Assembly: GCF_009797025.1 (NCBI RefSeq) | Contig: NZ_CP047027.1 | Span: forward strand, 1,240,001-1,304,000 | DNA length: 64,000 nucleotides | Direction: 5' to 3' | Source of the DNA: Cellulophaga sp. L1A9 | GTDB taxonomy: Bacteria; Bacteroidota; Bacteroidia; Flavobacteriales; Flavobacteriaceae | Shown here: piece by piece, positions 53,211-62,611 of the stretch | Numbering within the stretch: the stretch's first letter is position 1 | Layout of the letters: every line of letters starts with the position of its first letter | The notes under the pieces: model-generated | What the model saw: the letters and a program-made list of their open reading frames with translations, nothing else | Databases searched by the model: none | Told to the model about the DNA's origin: nothing | Made by a program: the position numbers and the translations under genes

Positions 53211-53630
53211 ATGAAATACGGAACTATAACAATTGAGAAAAAAGAATACGTTATGCTAAAACGGTTCTTACACTTATCTGGTTATCACAGAGATATTACT
53301 TTTAAAAAATCAATAAAAAAACTTTCAGAGGAACTTAGTTTTGCGAAGGTTTGTGACCATGAAGACATGCCCAAGGATGTTATTCGCTTTAATTCTGTCA
53401 TCACAATAACTGCAAGTAATGGTTGGAGTAAAGAATTTCAGTTAGTAACCCCAAAAGATAGTGACCTTAAAAATAATAAAGTTTCTATTCTCACTCCAAT
53501 GGGAGCTGCTGTTATTGGTTATGCTGAAGGGGATACCATCTTATGGGAATTTCCTAGTGGTGAACAGCAGTTAACTGTTTCTAAGGTGGAACAGAAGAAT
53601 AGCCAAATTGATATTAATGTTTTATTATAA
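53211..53630 (+). CDS. GreA/GreB C-terminal-domain protein, Rnk-like
   Basis: A 139-residue protein lacking the long N-terminal coiled coil of GreA. The C-terminal half carries the GreA/GreB FKBP-like fold: VIRFNSVITITA, SILTPMGAAVIGYAEGDTI (the PxG-AliGk-GD pattern) and ILWEFPSG. Such proteins bind RNA polymerase at the secondary channel or modulate nucleoside diphosphate kinase (Rnk). The exact role is unknown. The ATG at 53211 is 32 bp after gdhA; another ATG at 53201 is out of frame. Confidence 0.78.
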   Translation: MKYGTITIEKKEYVMLKRFLHLSGYHRDITFKKSIKKLSEELSFAKVCDHEDMPKDVIRFNSVITITASNGWSKEFQLVTPKDSDLKNNKVSILTPMGAAVIGYAEGDTILWEFPSGEQQLTVSKVEQKNSQIDINVLL

Positions 53631-53637
53631 AAAAGTA

Positions 53638-54021
53638 ATGAGAACATTCAACCTAACAGAATCGGACACAACAATCCTGCTAAAAAAAGATAAAGCAGAA
53701 ATTGAAAATTGGATAGCACACTTAGAATTTATCAATTCAGAGTTAGAATATTTCACTGAAATTGAGCAAAAAATTCTAAAGGAAAATTCAATAAATCAAT
53801 TGATTCAGACTTTAAAAAGAGGCAACACTTTAAAATTAGGCATCTTGTACCGCTGTGAAAGCAATATGTCTAAAATTAAAGAATGTGACAATATGCAATG
53901 CGATGCTTATTATTTAAATAATCATGAAAAAAATAGAGCATCATATATGGAGCACATGAAATTGTGCAATGCTCTAAAAATTAAAATTTATGATAGTTTA
54001 CTTAAGTTCAAAGTCACGTAA
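53638..54021 (+). CDS. Small helical protein of unknown function
   Basis: A 127-residue soluble, charged and mostly helical protein. A TTG-started frame extends to 53608, but that overlaps the GreA-like gene; the ATG at 53638 (MRTFNLTESDTT) is the better start. Residues 13-70 have heptad-like hydrophobic spacing (ILLKKDKAEIENWIAHLEF). C-terminal Cys at about 83, 92, 97 and 117 are spaced irregularly. No family was recognised. It is the last plus-strand gene of the gdh group and ends 5 bp before the convergent GAF gene. Confidence 0.7.
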   Translation: MRTFNLTESDTTILLKKDKAEIENWIAHLEFINSELEYFTEIEQKILKENSINQLIQTLKRGNTLKLGILYRCESNMSKIKECDNMQCDAYYLNNHEKNRASYMEHMKLCNALKIKIYDSLLKFKVT

Positions 54022-54026
54022 GTAGC

Positions 54027-56408
54027 TTATATCTTGAGTTCGTCTATAAGATCTTCGTAGGTGTACATCTTTTCTTGGTTTGCATCTACGGCATCTTTAA
54101 CAGAATACATGATATCTGCTCTAATCGCTTTTAACCCTGCAACACCTTGAAGGCCTTCTAACTCAACTATTTCAAGCTTACCGCTAAAATATCCTTTAGA
54201 TTTTAAGAATTTTATATACCGAAGATATTCTAACTCATCACTTTTTTGGGCGTATACTATAACCATTTTACCGGGTTCTGTTATACGCTTGCTTGTTCCT
54301 TTTATATATGACTTATCAATTCGTTTTTTAATAATTTCATATCTGGCATTATAGGTGCCATCAACATCAAATCGTTTTTCATCCATTCTAAAGCGAATAG
54401 ACAATGAAGTATTATACACCAACATCAATGACGCTACATCAAGGGGCACAGAAAGTTCTGGCTTTAAGTTATAGTGCTTGTTTTCCATTTCACACATGAT
54501 TTGCAATTGCCACAATCTTAGATTACTTAAGTAAAGTGAATCAAACTCTTGATCACCAACAATAGAAGCTCCTATATACATATTATGCTCTACACCATCA
54601 GTTTTATAGCGCTCAAAATAATGCGGAAACATTGCTTGTGCATCTTTCTGTTTTTTATCAATAACAGACGAAAGCTTTTTATTAATCATCATGACACTTT
54701 CATCATAATTTCTACGATGATCATAGTATGATTTTGTCCCCATATCTATACTAGCCTCATAAGCGATAATCATATGAAGCAACTCGGTATCCTTCTTTTT
54801 TAAATGCTCAAAAACGGGTACTATTTCATTCTGAACGAAGTTGAAAACCGCTTGTTCACTATTTGTATTTAACAGCTCTTTTACCTCATCAATGTAATTG
54901 TTAATCCTAAACATTAACTCTTCATAAATGGGTAACTTATTTATTTGCCAAGCAGCATCTAACACTTTGTTGATTTCTGATAACTGTATCATAATATCGC
55001 GTTGAATCGCTGTATTTCTAGCTAAAGAAGAATCTTTTATATCTATTTGCCCGTAAAGTGGATATACATCTTTAAAAACAATTTCTTTGAAAGAAGGCTG
55101 TCTGTCTTCTAACCCATCTATAATAAAACGCTTAGCTTCCTCTTTAAATTTCCAATAAACAGAAGAATGTACTGAGGTACACTCATTTTGAATTACAGCA
55201 TCTATTCTATTTTCTTCCTCAGACATAGAGCGCAATACCCCTGTAACAATAAAAGGCATGATATCTTCTAACTTATTAGCGTTTACACTATTAAGTCCGT
55301 TTTTCTGCATAGACACCAATTCTAAAACTCCCAATAAATTTCCTTTGGAAGCAATTGGAGCAAAAATCACGCTTTTAATGCCTTGGGCTTTTAACGTTTT
55401 GTATGGCATAATGCCACCAGAGAGTTCAAAATATTTATCGACATCGGAAATTGAAAAATACCCATTTTCATTTAAAAGTTTTTTATACGAAGACTGACAA
55501 AGTGCTTCTGAACAAGCTTCTAAATCCTTATCATGAAGTATAAAACTTTCCATTCCTATACCAAAAACTTTTTCAAATTGGTCTTTTTTGGGATTGTAGG
55601 TTACAAAACCAGCGCGTATATCAGAAATACTAAAGAACGACCTAAAAGTTTCTTGCAAGTTGAGCATAAAACTCTCACTACCTCTTTTATCATTAGCAAT
55701 TAAGCTAGATTTTATTTCTGAAATTGCATGTTCATTGGTAACATCAAACATGGAAGAGATTACAAAACCCTTACCAATAAAACTTTGTGGTGGAAATTTC
55801 TCTTGCCATAATGCTAGATTATCAAAATTCTCTAAAAGCTCATCGATATCTTCATTGGTTAATTCTTTCGACATAGTTGTCGGAAGAATCTCCATAAAAT
55901 CGGCATTATATAAAATACGATAATGACGCATTACCCCGTTTTTATCAGGAATATCGTAGAAAAAAGGTCTTTTAAAATCTATCGTTTGCCCATAATGCGC
56001 ACTTAATATTACAGTACACATTAACACGTAAAGATGATGATCTGGCAAATCGCGCATATGGGGTAAAAATTCTTTTCCTCCTGCATCTTCAAGAATTTGG
56101 GTAAAGCGTTCTGATGAATTAAAAACAATATTATCAAAAGGCAATGATGCCGTTTTAATTTCATTGGCAGTTAAAACTTCAGAAAATGCGTCTTGCAGAA
56201 TAATCTTAATAACATCTTTATGTTTTTCTAACAACGAAATATCTGTAAAACCCTCTCGTAGTTCTGGATAAGGTGCCTGCGCTGCTAATATATGTTTAGC
56301 TTTACTAGCGAGATAAGTGTCTTCACTTTGGGCCATAACATCATATTGCTTTAATATCTCATTAAAACTAATCATCTGACTAAGTGGTGATTGCAACTTA
56401 TCTATCAT
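54027..56408 (-). CDS. Large GAF-domain cytoplasmic protein
   Basis: A 793-residue protein with no signal or membrane helix. The start is taken as the ATG at 56408 (MIDKLQSPLSQM). A GTG at 56435 is part of the promoter -7 box, so it is unlikely to be translated. Residues about 225-395 match a GAF sensor domain: ISDIRAGFVTYNPKKDQF, then GIKSVIFAPIASKGNLLGVL, a typical GAF end strand pair. The rest is helical and lacks recognisable catalytic motifs (no HisKA, GGDEF or phosphatase motifs). A signalling or scaffolding role is possible; the substrate or partner is not visible. Confidence 0.72.
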   Translation of the reverse strand: MIDKLQSPLSQMISFNEILKQYDVMAQSEDTYLASKAKHILAAQAPYPELREGFTDISLLEKHKDVIKIILQDAFSEVLTANEIKTASLPFDNIVFNSSERFTQILEDAGGKEFLPHMRDLPDHHLYVLMCTVILSAHYGQTIDFKRPFFYDIPDKNGVMRHYRILYNADFMEILPTTMSKELTNEDIDELLENFDNLALWQEKFPPQSFIGKGFVISSMFDVTNEHAISEIKSSLIANDKRGSESFMLNLQETFRSFFSISDIRAGFVTYNPKKDQFEKVFGIGMESFILHDKDLEACSEALCQSSYKKLLNENGYFSISDVDKYFELSGGIMPYKTLKAQGIKSVIFAPIASKGNLLGVLELVSMQKNGLNSVNANKLEDIMPFIVTGVLRSMSEEENRIDAVIQNECTSVHSSVYWKFKEEAKRFIIDGLEDRQPSFKEIVFKDVYPLYGQIDIKDSSLARNTAIQRDIMIQLSEINKVLDAAWQINKLPIYEELMFRINNYIDEVKELLNTNSEQAVFNFVQNEIVPVFEHLKKKDTELLHMIIAYEASIDMGTKSYYDHRRNYDESVMMINKKLSSVIDKKQKDAQAMFPHYFERYKTDGVEHNMYIGASIVGDQEFDSLYLSNLRLWQLQIMCEMENKHYNLKPELSVPLDVASLMLVYNTSLSIRFRMDEKRFDVDGTYNARYEIIKKRIDKSYIKGTSKRITEPGKMVIVYAQKSDELEYLRYIKFLKSKGYFSGKLEIVELEGLQGVAGLKAIRADIMYSVKDAVDANQEKMYTYEDLIDELKI

Positions 56409-56434
56409 ATCTTCATTGGTCGTTATCAAGACCA

Positions 56435-56442
56435 CAAAATTA
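56435..56442 (-). promoter_or_regulatory. Promoter -7 box for the GAF gene
   Basis: The minus strand reads TAATTTTG, an exact TAnnTTTG match, placing the transcript start near 56431. No TTG occurs at the usual distance, so support is from the -7 box alone. It rules against the upstream GTG as start. Confidence 0.4.
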
Positions 56443-56520
56443 CAAAAGAAAATCTAGAATTTTAGGAATTCAATTTGTTTAGATACCTTAGTTTTTTCGA
56501 TATGCATTTAAATTTAAAAT

Positions 56521-57414
56521 ATGTCTTCGAGTACCAGACTTTCTAGAGCTTACAAAAATGCCAAATTGGTACCGTTTGACGATGACTCTAAATTTATATT
56601 GTTTAGTGACTGTCATCGTGGAGATAACAGTTTTGCTGATGATTTTGCGAATAACCGAAACATCTACTACCACGCTTTACAGTATTATTTTAAAGAAAAT
56701 TTTGAATATTTTGAACTAGGAGACGGGGATGAGTTATGGGAGAATACTAACTTTGAATCTATCTTTAATGCGCACAAAAATGTTTTTAAACTACTGCGTG
56801 AATTTCATATTAGAGGCAGATTGCATATGATTTGGGGTAATCACGATATGGTTTATAAGAGTGATGCGTATGTAAAACAACAATTGAGTAGTTATTTTGA
56901 GCCTATTGAAGGTTGTGAAAAAGAACTTTTTCAAGATATTACTTACAATGAAGCTATTGTTTTAAAGCATAGAAATACAAATCAAGAAGTATTTTTAACA
57001 CATGGTCATCAAGCAGATTGGTGGAATTATACCTTTTGGCGTTGTGGCAGGTTTTTGGTCCGTGTATTATGGAAGCCGTTACAAGTTTGGGGCATTGCAG
57101 ATCCCACGAGCCCAGCTAAGAATTATACAGAGCTTATTAAAATTGAGCGCCGTATAAAAAAATGGATTGTAAAAAATAATCTGCTCGTTACGATCGTAGG
57201 ACATACTCACAGACCACGGTTTCCTGAACCTAAAGACATTCCATTTTTTAACGATGGTAGCTGTGTACACCCACGAAGTATTACAGGATTAGAGATTGAA
57301 AACGGTAAGATTTCCTTGATAAAATGGCATATCTCCACGACAGAAGATGGTACCTTAAAAGTTGTGCGCGTATTGCTGGAAGGACCTCAGAAATTAAGTG
57401 ATTATAAGAATTAA
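56521..57414 (+). CDS. Soluble calcineurin-like metallophosphoesterase
   Basis: A 297-residue cytoplasmic phosphoesterase. Motifs in order are LFSDCHRGDN (D and H, residue ~32), ELGDGDELWENTNFE (GD near 66), MIWGNHDMVY (GNHD near 104), LTHGHQADWW (H near 160) and VGHTHRPRFPEP (GHTH near 226). All dinuclear-metal ligands are therefore present. The substrate cannot be read; LpxH-like, nucleotide and protein phosphatases share this core. It is transcribed divergently from the GAF gene with about 110 bp between their starts. Confidence 0.87.
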   Translation: MSSSTRLSRAYKNAKLVPFDDDSKFILFSDCHRGDNSFADDFANNRNIYYHALQYYFKENFEYFELGDGDELWENTNFESIFNAHKNVFKLLREFHIRGRLHMIWGNHDMVYKSDAYVKQQLSSYFEPIEGCEKELFQDITYNEAIVLKHRNTNQEVFLTHGHQADWWNYTFWRCGRFLVRVLWKPLQVWGIADPTSPAKNYTELIKIERRIKKWIVKNNLLVTIVGHTHRPRFPEPKDIPFFNDGSCVHPRSITGLEIENGKISLIKWHISTTEDGTLKVVRVLLEGPQKLSDYKN

Positions 57415-57416
57415 AT

Positions 57417-57845
57417 CTAATTAATAATTGTGCCGCTTTTTAGAAACTCCACATCTTGTTTCTCACCGTCCTTGCTTATTTCAACATCATAGAAAAATCC
57501 TTTTTGATAATGAGATACCTCCTCTATCTCAACAATCTTATAGGCTTCGTATGTTGTATCTAATATATCTTGGATAACTTCCGGCAAGTCGTTCTTATCT
57601 ATATTATTTTCTGTTTCTATCCAATCCCCATTTGGACTAAAATCAGCTCTGTAATGAATGCCCTCTTTTTTAAAACTAGCCTCAAAATTATCATTTTTAT
57701 CGGTTACCCAATCAGGGTCATTCTCGTTGGGATATTTTGCCTTAAAATTTTCTTTTACAGCTTTTGGCACCTTCTCATCTTGGTATTGACAACTCATATA
57801 CGTTACCGAAATAAATAATATCAAAAAAAATAAACAGGTTCTCAT
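57417..57845 (-). CDS. PepSY-like lipoprotein
   Basis: A 142-residue protein with a lipoprotein signal ending SVTYMSC (Cys19). The remainder contains two beta-rich units resembling the PepSY-like (BLIP-related) domain: KENFKAKYPNENDPDWVTD, then ASFKKEGIHYRADFSPNGDW, and a second, weaker repeat with YEAYKIVEIEEVSHYQKGFF. Such proteins are common in Flavobacteria; their roles are unknown. Convergent with the metallophosphoesterase (2-bp gap). Confidence 0.7.
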   Translation of the reverse strand: MRTCLFFLILFISVTYMSCQYQDEKVPKAVKENFKAKYPNENDPDWVTDKNDNFEASFKKEGIHYRADFSPNGDWIETENNIDKNDLPEVIQDILDTTYEAYKIVEIEEVSHYQKGFFYDVEISKDGEKQDVEFLKSGTIIN

Positions 57846-57964
57846 AGGTTTTTTTTTATATTCTCTACTGCGAAGAAACTAAATAGTAAAACCAAGGTTT
57901 AACTTTAAAAAAAGGAATACTAGCTCAAAAGCTATCGAACTAAAAAAGATAACCTGTAGACTTA

Positions 57965-57972
57965 TATCTTTG
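57965..57972 (+). promoter_or_regulatory. Promoter -7 box upstream of the second phosphoesterase-barrel gene
   Basis: TATCTTTG is an exact TAnnTTTG match; a start near 57979 gives a leader of about 80 bases. That leader contains a weak hairpin TTAAGTT-TTTT-AACTTAA (58023-58040). No TTG lies at the expected -33 distance. Confidence 0.45.
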
Positions 57973-58057
57973 CCCCAAAACTATTTTAAACGTTCAATAC
58001 CATTGAGAGGCGTCTCTAATCCTTAAGTTTTTTAACTTAAAAACCAATCATTACACT

Positions 58058-61000
58058 ATGCATGCATCTTTTAGAAAAAACACTTGTCGTTATTCGAGTG
58101 TTACTCACTTACTAGCGTACCTAATTTTTATACTCCTATTAAATGGATGCGCTACCTTTAAAATGCAAGAAAGCAAAACTCTTAAAGCTGCTAACTCTAG
58201 TGCTAAAACGCCCATTCACACTTTTTATCTTGCAGGTGGTTTTGGAGACTACACCAACAATCAAAACAAAAGTGCAGCTACACTTTTAAAAAAGCAACTG
58301 AATGCTGCTGATAAAAATTCTACCCTTCTTTTTACAGGTGATAATATATCCGCAACTAAAAATAATTGGAATACCGATCAAGAATTGGTAGAAGAACAAA
58401 TTGCATTAACGGAAAATTTTAAAGGCAAAACCATTTTTATGCCTGGTGTTAATGAATGGAAAAGCTACAATACTCGCGATGTTGAAAAAGTAGAAAAATA
58501 TTTAGATGCTATAGATTCTGATGCTTTAAAATTCTTCCCTAAAAATGCTTGCCCTATTGAGCAAATAGTTATTAATGCTGATTTAGATTTAATTTTAATT
58601 GACTCTAAATGGTTTACAGGCAATTGGTCTAGATTGGAAAATATAAATAAAAAATGTACTGACATCAATACGCGTATGCGTTTTGCTGAAGAATTAGAGG
58701 GTTACATTAATGATGGCCAGGGTAAAAATATTGTGATTGCCATGCATCAGCCTATTTTTAGCAATGGGGAATTTGCGGGTAAAAAATCTTTTAAGTCCCA
58801 TATGACGCCAGTTCCTGTTGTTGGCACCGTAATAAATACCGTCTTAGATTTGGGTGCTTTTTCATCAGATCGTTTAAATGCAAGACCTTATGAATTTTTA
58901 AGGATATTGGTTAGCTCATTAGCAAAAGCCTCCGATAGAATAACCGTTGTTTCTGGCCACGAAGAGAGTCTACAATACCTTGCAGGTGGCGGAATTCATC
59001 AAATAATTAGTGGGTCATTGAGTCAAAAATCAGCTACAAAACGAGCTGAAGATAACTTAAGTACTATTGGAGGCACTTTAGATTTTGAGGGTAAATTTAC
59101 GTATGGAAAAAGAGGATTCGCCAAACTTGTGTACTATGATGATGGCTCGTCTGATGTAACGTTCACTACTGAAGATAACGAAGAAAAAAATATTGCATTA
59201 CTACCTAAAATACAAAAGGATACTGTTTCCGAAATATTCCTTAAAAACAATGCAAAAACTATAAAGACTACTATTCTAAAAAATCCAGACGCTGTAGACA
59301 AAACAGCGTTTTATACTTTTCTATGGGGAGAACGGTATCGTTCTTATTTTACGACACCAGTTACCGCAAAAATTGCATATCTAGATACTCTTTACGGCGG
59401 ATTGAAAGTTCTTAAAGAAGGAGGCGGACATCAATCATTCTCTTTAAGACTTGCTGATAGTAACGGCAAGGAATACAATATGCGTTCTTTAAGAAAAAAT
59501 GCCTTAAAATATTTAAAATTTAAGATAAAAGGCGTTGCGTATAATGAAGATGATTATAAAAACACGTTGACGGAAGAAACTATTTCAGATTTCTTTACCA
59601 CCGCTCATCCCTACATGCAATTAGTGATTAACCCTTTGGCTAAAGCTATTGCAGTAAACCACGCAAGTCCTGAATTGTTTTACATTCCAAAACAAGAAAC
59701 TTTAGGAGATTTAAATAATGAGTTTGGAAATGAACTTTATTTTATAGAGGAGCGACCTTCTGACGAACAATTAAATTATAAGGGGTACCGAAGAGAAATT
59801 AATGAATCGGGAGCGATAAAAGATTTTGAAAGCACAACGGATATGCTTGAAAAAATTAAAAAGGATGAATCGTATACGGTAGACCAAAAATCTTATATAA
59901 GAGCTCGTATTTTTGATATGCTAATTGGAGATTGGGACCGGCACCAAGATCAGTGGCGTTGGGTAGAATATGAGACTAATGATGGAAATAAAGAATTTCA
60001 AGCCGTTCCAAGAGATCGCGATAATGCATTTCCTAAATTTGACGGCAAAGCTTTAAAGGTTATAAAATTATTTGCACCTCAGAGTCGCATGTGGCAATCT
60101 TATGACGCTGATATTCAAGACGTGAAATGGTTAAACAACAATGGAAACAGCCTAGATAGGGCTATTTTAACCAAATATGATGCTAAGATTTGGGAAGAAG
60201 AAGCCCAATTTATTCAAGACAACTTAACTGCGTCTAAGATTGATGCAGCTTTTAACAATTTGCCGGAAGAAGTTAAAGATTCTACTGCCGTAGAAATCAG
60301 AGACAACCTAAAATTGCGGCTAATGACCCTAAAGCAAGATGCTAAAGCTTATAGTAAGTATTTAGATAAAATGGTTTCATTACACGGTACTGAAAAAGAT
60401 GATAAATTTGAAATTACAAGGCTACCAAACGGCGAAACAAAGGTTGTTATTAAAAGAATACTTTCTGATGAGGAAAATCCTATAATATTCGAGCGCACAT
60501 TTAATAAAAAAGACACTAAAGAATTATGGATATACGGCTTGGGTGATGATGATGTTTTTGAAGTTACCGGAGAGGATAGCAAATCTATTTTTATACGATT
60601 TATAGGTGGCTATGGAGATGATACCTTTAATATCAAAAATAAAAAGAATTTAAAAGTCTATGATTGGAAACATGAAACTAGCATTTTTGAAGGAGAGAAC
60701 CCTAAAAAACAAATGACGCGTATTTATGATACAAACATGTACCATTGGCGCTATTTTGAAGAAAACACCAACATGCTTATTCCTAATCTAGGATTTAGAA
60801 CAGATGACGGACTTTATCTAGGTGCTACAAACGTATATACCAACAAAGGCTTTAATCGTGGTGATTTTAGACAAAAACACACAGTTGTTGCTAATTATTA
60901 TTTTGGCTTTAAAGCACTTGAATTAGGCTATTATGGTGTGTTTGCTAATATATTTCCTAAGTGGAATCTAGAAATTAGCGCCTACCACTCCACTGATCGG

Positions 61001-61789
61001 TTTTCAAATAACTTTTTTGGGGTAGGAAATGAAACTACGAATTTAGATGATGATTTAGGTAAAGATTTTAACAGAGCCAGAATTGAAAAAACAAGAATTG
61101 ATGCAGGTATAGCATATCACACGCTAAAGATTAAAGGTGTTTATGAATCTTTTGAAGTCATTGAGCAAAACAACCGTTTCTTTAATTCCAATAATTTTTC
61201 GCCAGAATTATTTGATAACCAAAGATATTTAGGACTAGAAACCGAAGCTTATTATGATAATGATGATGCTAAAGATTTTCCAACAAGATCTATTATGTTT
61301 GGGCTAAATGCGGGATATAAAGCAAACTTGCAAATAATTGATAACCAATTTGGGTATTTAAAATTTAAAGCAGGTATTACTCATAAACTTATCTCCTCTG
61401 GAGATTTGGTGTTTAACACAAAAGCAGAAGTAAATACTACTTTCGGGGATACCTACTTTTTTTACAACCTACCTTCTATAGGAGGTAGAAACGGATTAAG
61501 AGGTTTTAGAGACGAACGTTTTTCCGGTAAAACTTATTTCTACCAAACTACAGATCTTCGTCTTCGAATTAAAAAATATATGACCGCAGTGGCCCCTGTT
61601 ACTATTGGCGCCTATGGCGGATTTGACTACGGTCGTGTTTGGAACAAAGATGAAAATTCTAACTTATGGCACACCTCCAAAGGTTTAGGCGTATGGGCAA
61701 GTGCTTATAATTTTTTAACTATAAATGTGGGGTATTTTAATTCTGTTGAGGGCAACATAGTACAGTTTAAATTTGGCTTCGATTTTTAG
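58058..61789 (+). CDS. Pseudo-metallophosphoesterase / kinase-like / BamA-type barrel fusion lipoprotein
   Basis: A 1243-residue paralogue of the protein encoded at 43874-47587, with the same three parts. Lipobox LLNGC, Cys31. In the phosphoesterase domain (about 55-310) most metal ligands are lost: GDAG becomes GGFG (60-63), GNHD becomes GVNE (130-133), HH becomes HQ (230-231) and GHEH becomes GHEE (300-303); only GDN (94-96) survives. The kinase-like part is kept: GGGHQS, KEYNMRSLRK, ELYFIEE, GDWDRH (624-629) and PRDRDN (651-656). The C-terminal barrel is intact (GRNGLRGFRDERFSGKTYFY, GAYGGFDYGRVW). It is thus probably not a phosphoesterase. Confidence 0.8.
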   Translation: MHASFRKNTCRYSSVTHLLAYLIFILLLNGCATFKMQESKTLKAANSSAKTPIHTFYLAGGFGDYTNNQNKSAATLLKKQLNAADKNSTLLFTGDNISATKNNWNTDQELVEEQIALTENFKGKTIFMPGVNEWKSYNTRDVEKVEKYLDAIDSDALKFFPKNACPIEQIVINADLDLILIDSKWFTGNWSRLENINKKCTDINTRMRFAEELEGYINDGQGKNIVIAMHQPIFSNGEFAGKKSFKSHMTPVPVVGTVINTVLDLGAFSSDRLNARPYEFLRILVSSLAKASDRITVVSGHEESLQYLAGGGIHQIISGSLSQKSATKRAEDNLSTIGGTLDFEGKFTYGKRGFAKLVYYDDGSSDVTFTTEDNEEKNIALLPKIQKDTVSEIFLKNNAKTIKTTILKNPDAVDKTAFYTFLWGERYRSYFTTPVTAKIAYLDTLYGGLKVLKEGGGHQSFSLRLADSNGKEYNMRSLRKNALKYLKFKIKGVAYNEDDYKNTLTEETISDFFTTAHPYMQLVINPLAKAIAVNHASPELFYIPKQETLGDLNNEFGNELYFIEERPSDEQLNYKGYRREINESGAIKDFESTTDMLEKIKKDESYTVDQKSYIRARIFDMLIGDWDRHQDQWRWVEYETNDGNKEFQAVPRDRDNAFPKFDGKALKVIKLFAPQSRMWQSYDADIQDVKWLNNNGNSLDRAILTKYDAKIWEEEAQFIQDNLTASKIDAAFNNLPEEVKDSTAVEIRDNLKLRLMTLKQDAKAYSKYLDKMVSLHGTEKDDKFEITRLPNGETKVVIKRILSDEENPIIFERTFNKKDTKELWIYGLGDDDVFEVTGEDSKSIFIRFIGGYGDDTFNIKNKKNLKVYDWKHETSIFEGENPKKQMTRIYDTNMYHWRYFEENTNMLIPNLGFRTDDGLYLGATNVYTNKGFNRGDFRQKHTVVANYYFGFKALELGYYGVFANIFPKWNLEISAYHSTDRFSNNFFGVGNETTNLDDDLGKDFNRARIEKTRIDAGIAYHTLKIKGVYESFEVIEQNNRFFNSNNFSPELFDNQRYLGLETEAYYDNDDAKDFPTRSIMFGLNAGYKANLQIIDNQFGYLKFKAGITHKLISSGDLVFNTKAEVNTTFGDTYFFYNLPSIGGRNGLRGFRDERFSGKTYFYQTTDLRLRIKKYMTAVAPVTIGAYGGFDYGRVWNKDENSNLWHTSKGLGVWASAYNFLTINVGYFNSVEGNIVQFKFGFDF

Positions 61790-61857
61790 GCAAATGCATT
61801 TAAGTTTTAAATAGGCGCTGATTTTGACTAATTTAGCACCCATTTAAAAACATAACC

Positions 61858-62511
61858 ATGTTCAAAAAATCCATTACGCTTATTGTTATTTGTTTCTCGT
61901 TAACGTCTTGTTGGAAAGACAAAAGTCCAGAAGATTTAATCCGATTAAAAGAAAAATTCAAATCACAAGTATCCTCTTTTGAAAATAAGAAAGAAAATGC
62001 TAATAAGATTGTTACTTCTGGATTAGCATCTCTTAACGCTTTAAAGAGCGCTTTAGAAGACACTAAAAATGAAGATAAAGAATTTGCTAAAGTTTATGGT
62101 GATTGGGAAAAAGTAAACAAACGTGTTGAAAAACTCAATAAAGAATACGAAGATTTAAAAACCAAAGCGTCTAATCTTTTCACGGCTATGGATACCCAAA
62201 CCAATAGTTTAAGTGATGAGACTAGCAAGAAAACTTTATTAAAAGCCATCAATAAAGCAAGAACAAAATACAACGGTACACTTGCGAACACTTCTAAAGC
62301 TATTGAGAAGTTGCGCTTATTGCATGGTGATGCCGTTGAGGTAGTAAAGGCATTAGAAGTTGCTGCTGCTTTAAATTCTTTTGATAATATCAATGATCAA
62401 ATGAAAAGTATTGAGGGTCGTGTTGACGGTATCATGCAAGAGCTAAACGTGGCTGTCGTAGAAAGCAAAAAGCTTTACGAAAAGAAAATTACGGAATTAG
62501 AAGACAAATAA
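61858..62511 (+). CDS. Coiled-coil lipoprotein of unknown function
   Basis: A 217-residue lipoprotein (lipobox SLTSC, Cys18). Residues 25-217 are almost entirely predicted helix with heptad spacing, for example WEKVNKRVEKLNKEYEDLK and LNVAVVESKKLYEKKITELE, so an elongated periplasmic coiled coil is expected. No enzymatic motif is seen. It follows the pseudo-phosphoesterase gene by 68 bp on the same strand. Confidence 0.72.
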   Translation: MFKKSITLIVICFSLTSCWKDKSPEDLIRLKEKFKSQVSSFENKKENANKIVTSGLASLNALKSALEDTKNEDKEFAKVYGDWEKVNKRVEKLNKEYEDLKTKASNLFTAMDTQTNSLSDETSKKTLLKAINKARTKYNGTLANTSKAIEKLRLLHGDAVEVVKALEVAAALNSFDNINDQMKSIEGRVDGIMQELNVAVVESKKLYEKKITELEDK

Positions 62512-62519
62512 TGAACTTA

Positions 62520-62537
62520 AGATGAGGCTACTCATCT
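62520..62537 (+). terminator. Hairpin after the coiled-coil lipoprotein gene
   Basis: AGATGAG (62520-62526) and CTCATCT (62531-62537) are perfect complements around a GCTA loop, followed by AATTT. The short stem and weak T tract make termination possible but not certain. Confidence 0.4.
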
Positions 62538-62611
62538 AATTTAACAACAATTTTAAATTCATTGGCAGGGTATTTGCTAAATTTACTATGAGCTAAAGAC
62601 TATATTGAGCT

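Noticed and set aside
56409..56435. GTG start extending the GAF protein by nine residues
   Set aside because: The GTG is the first base position of an exact -7 promoter box and would lie upstream of the predicted transcript start.
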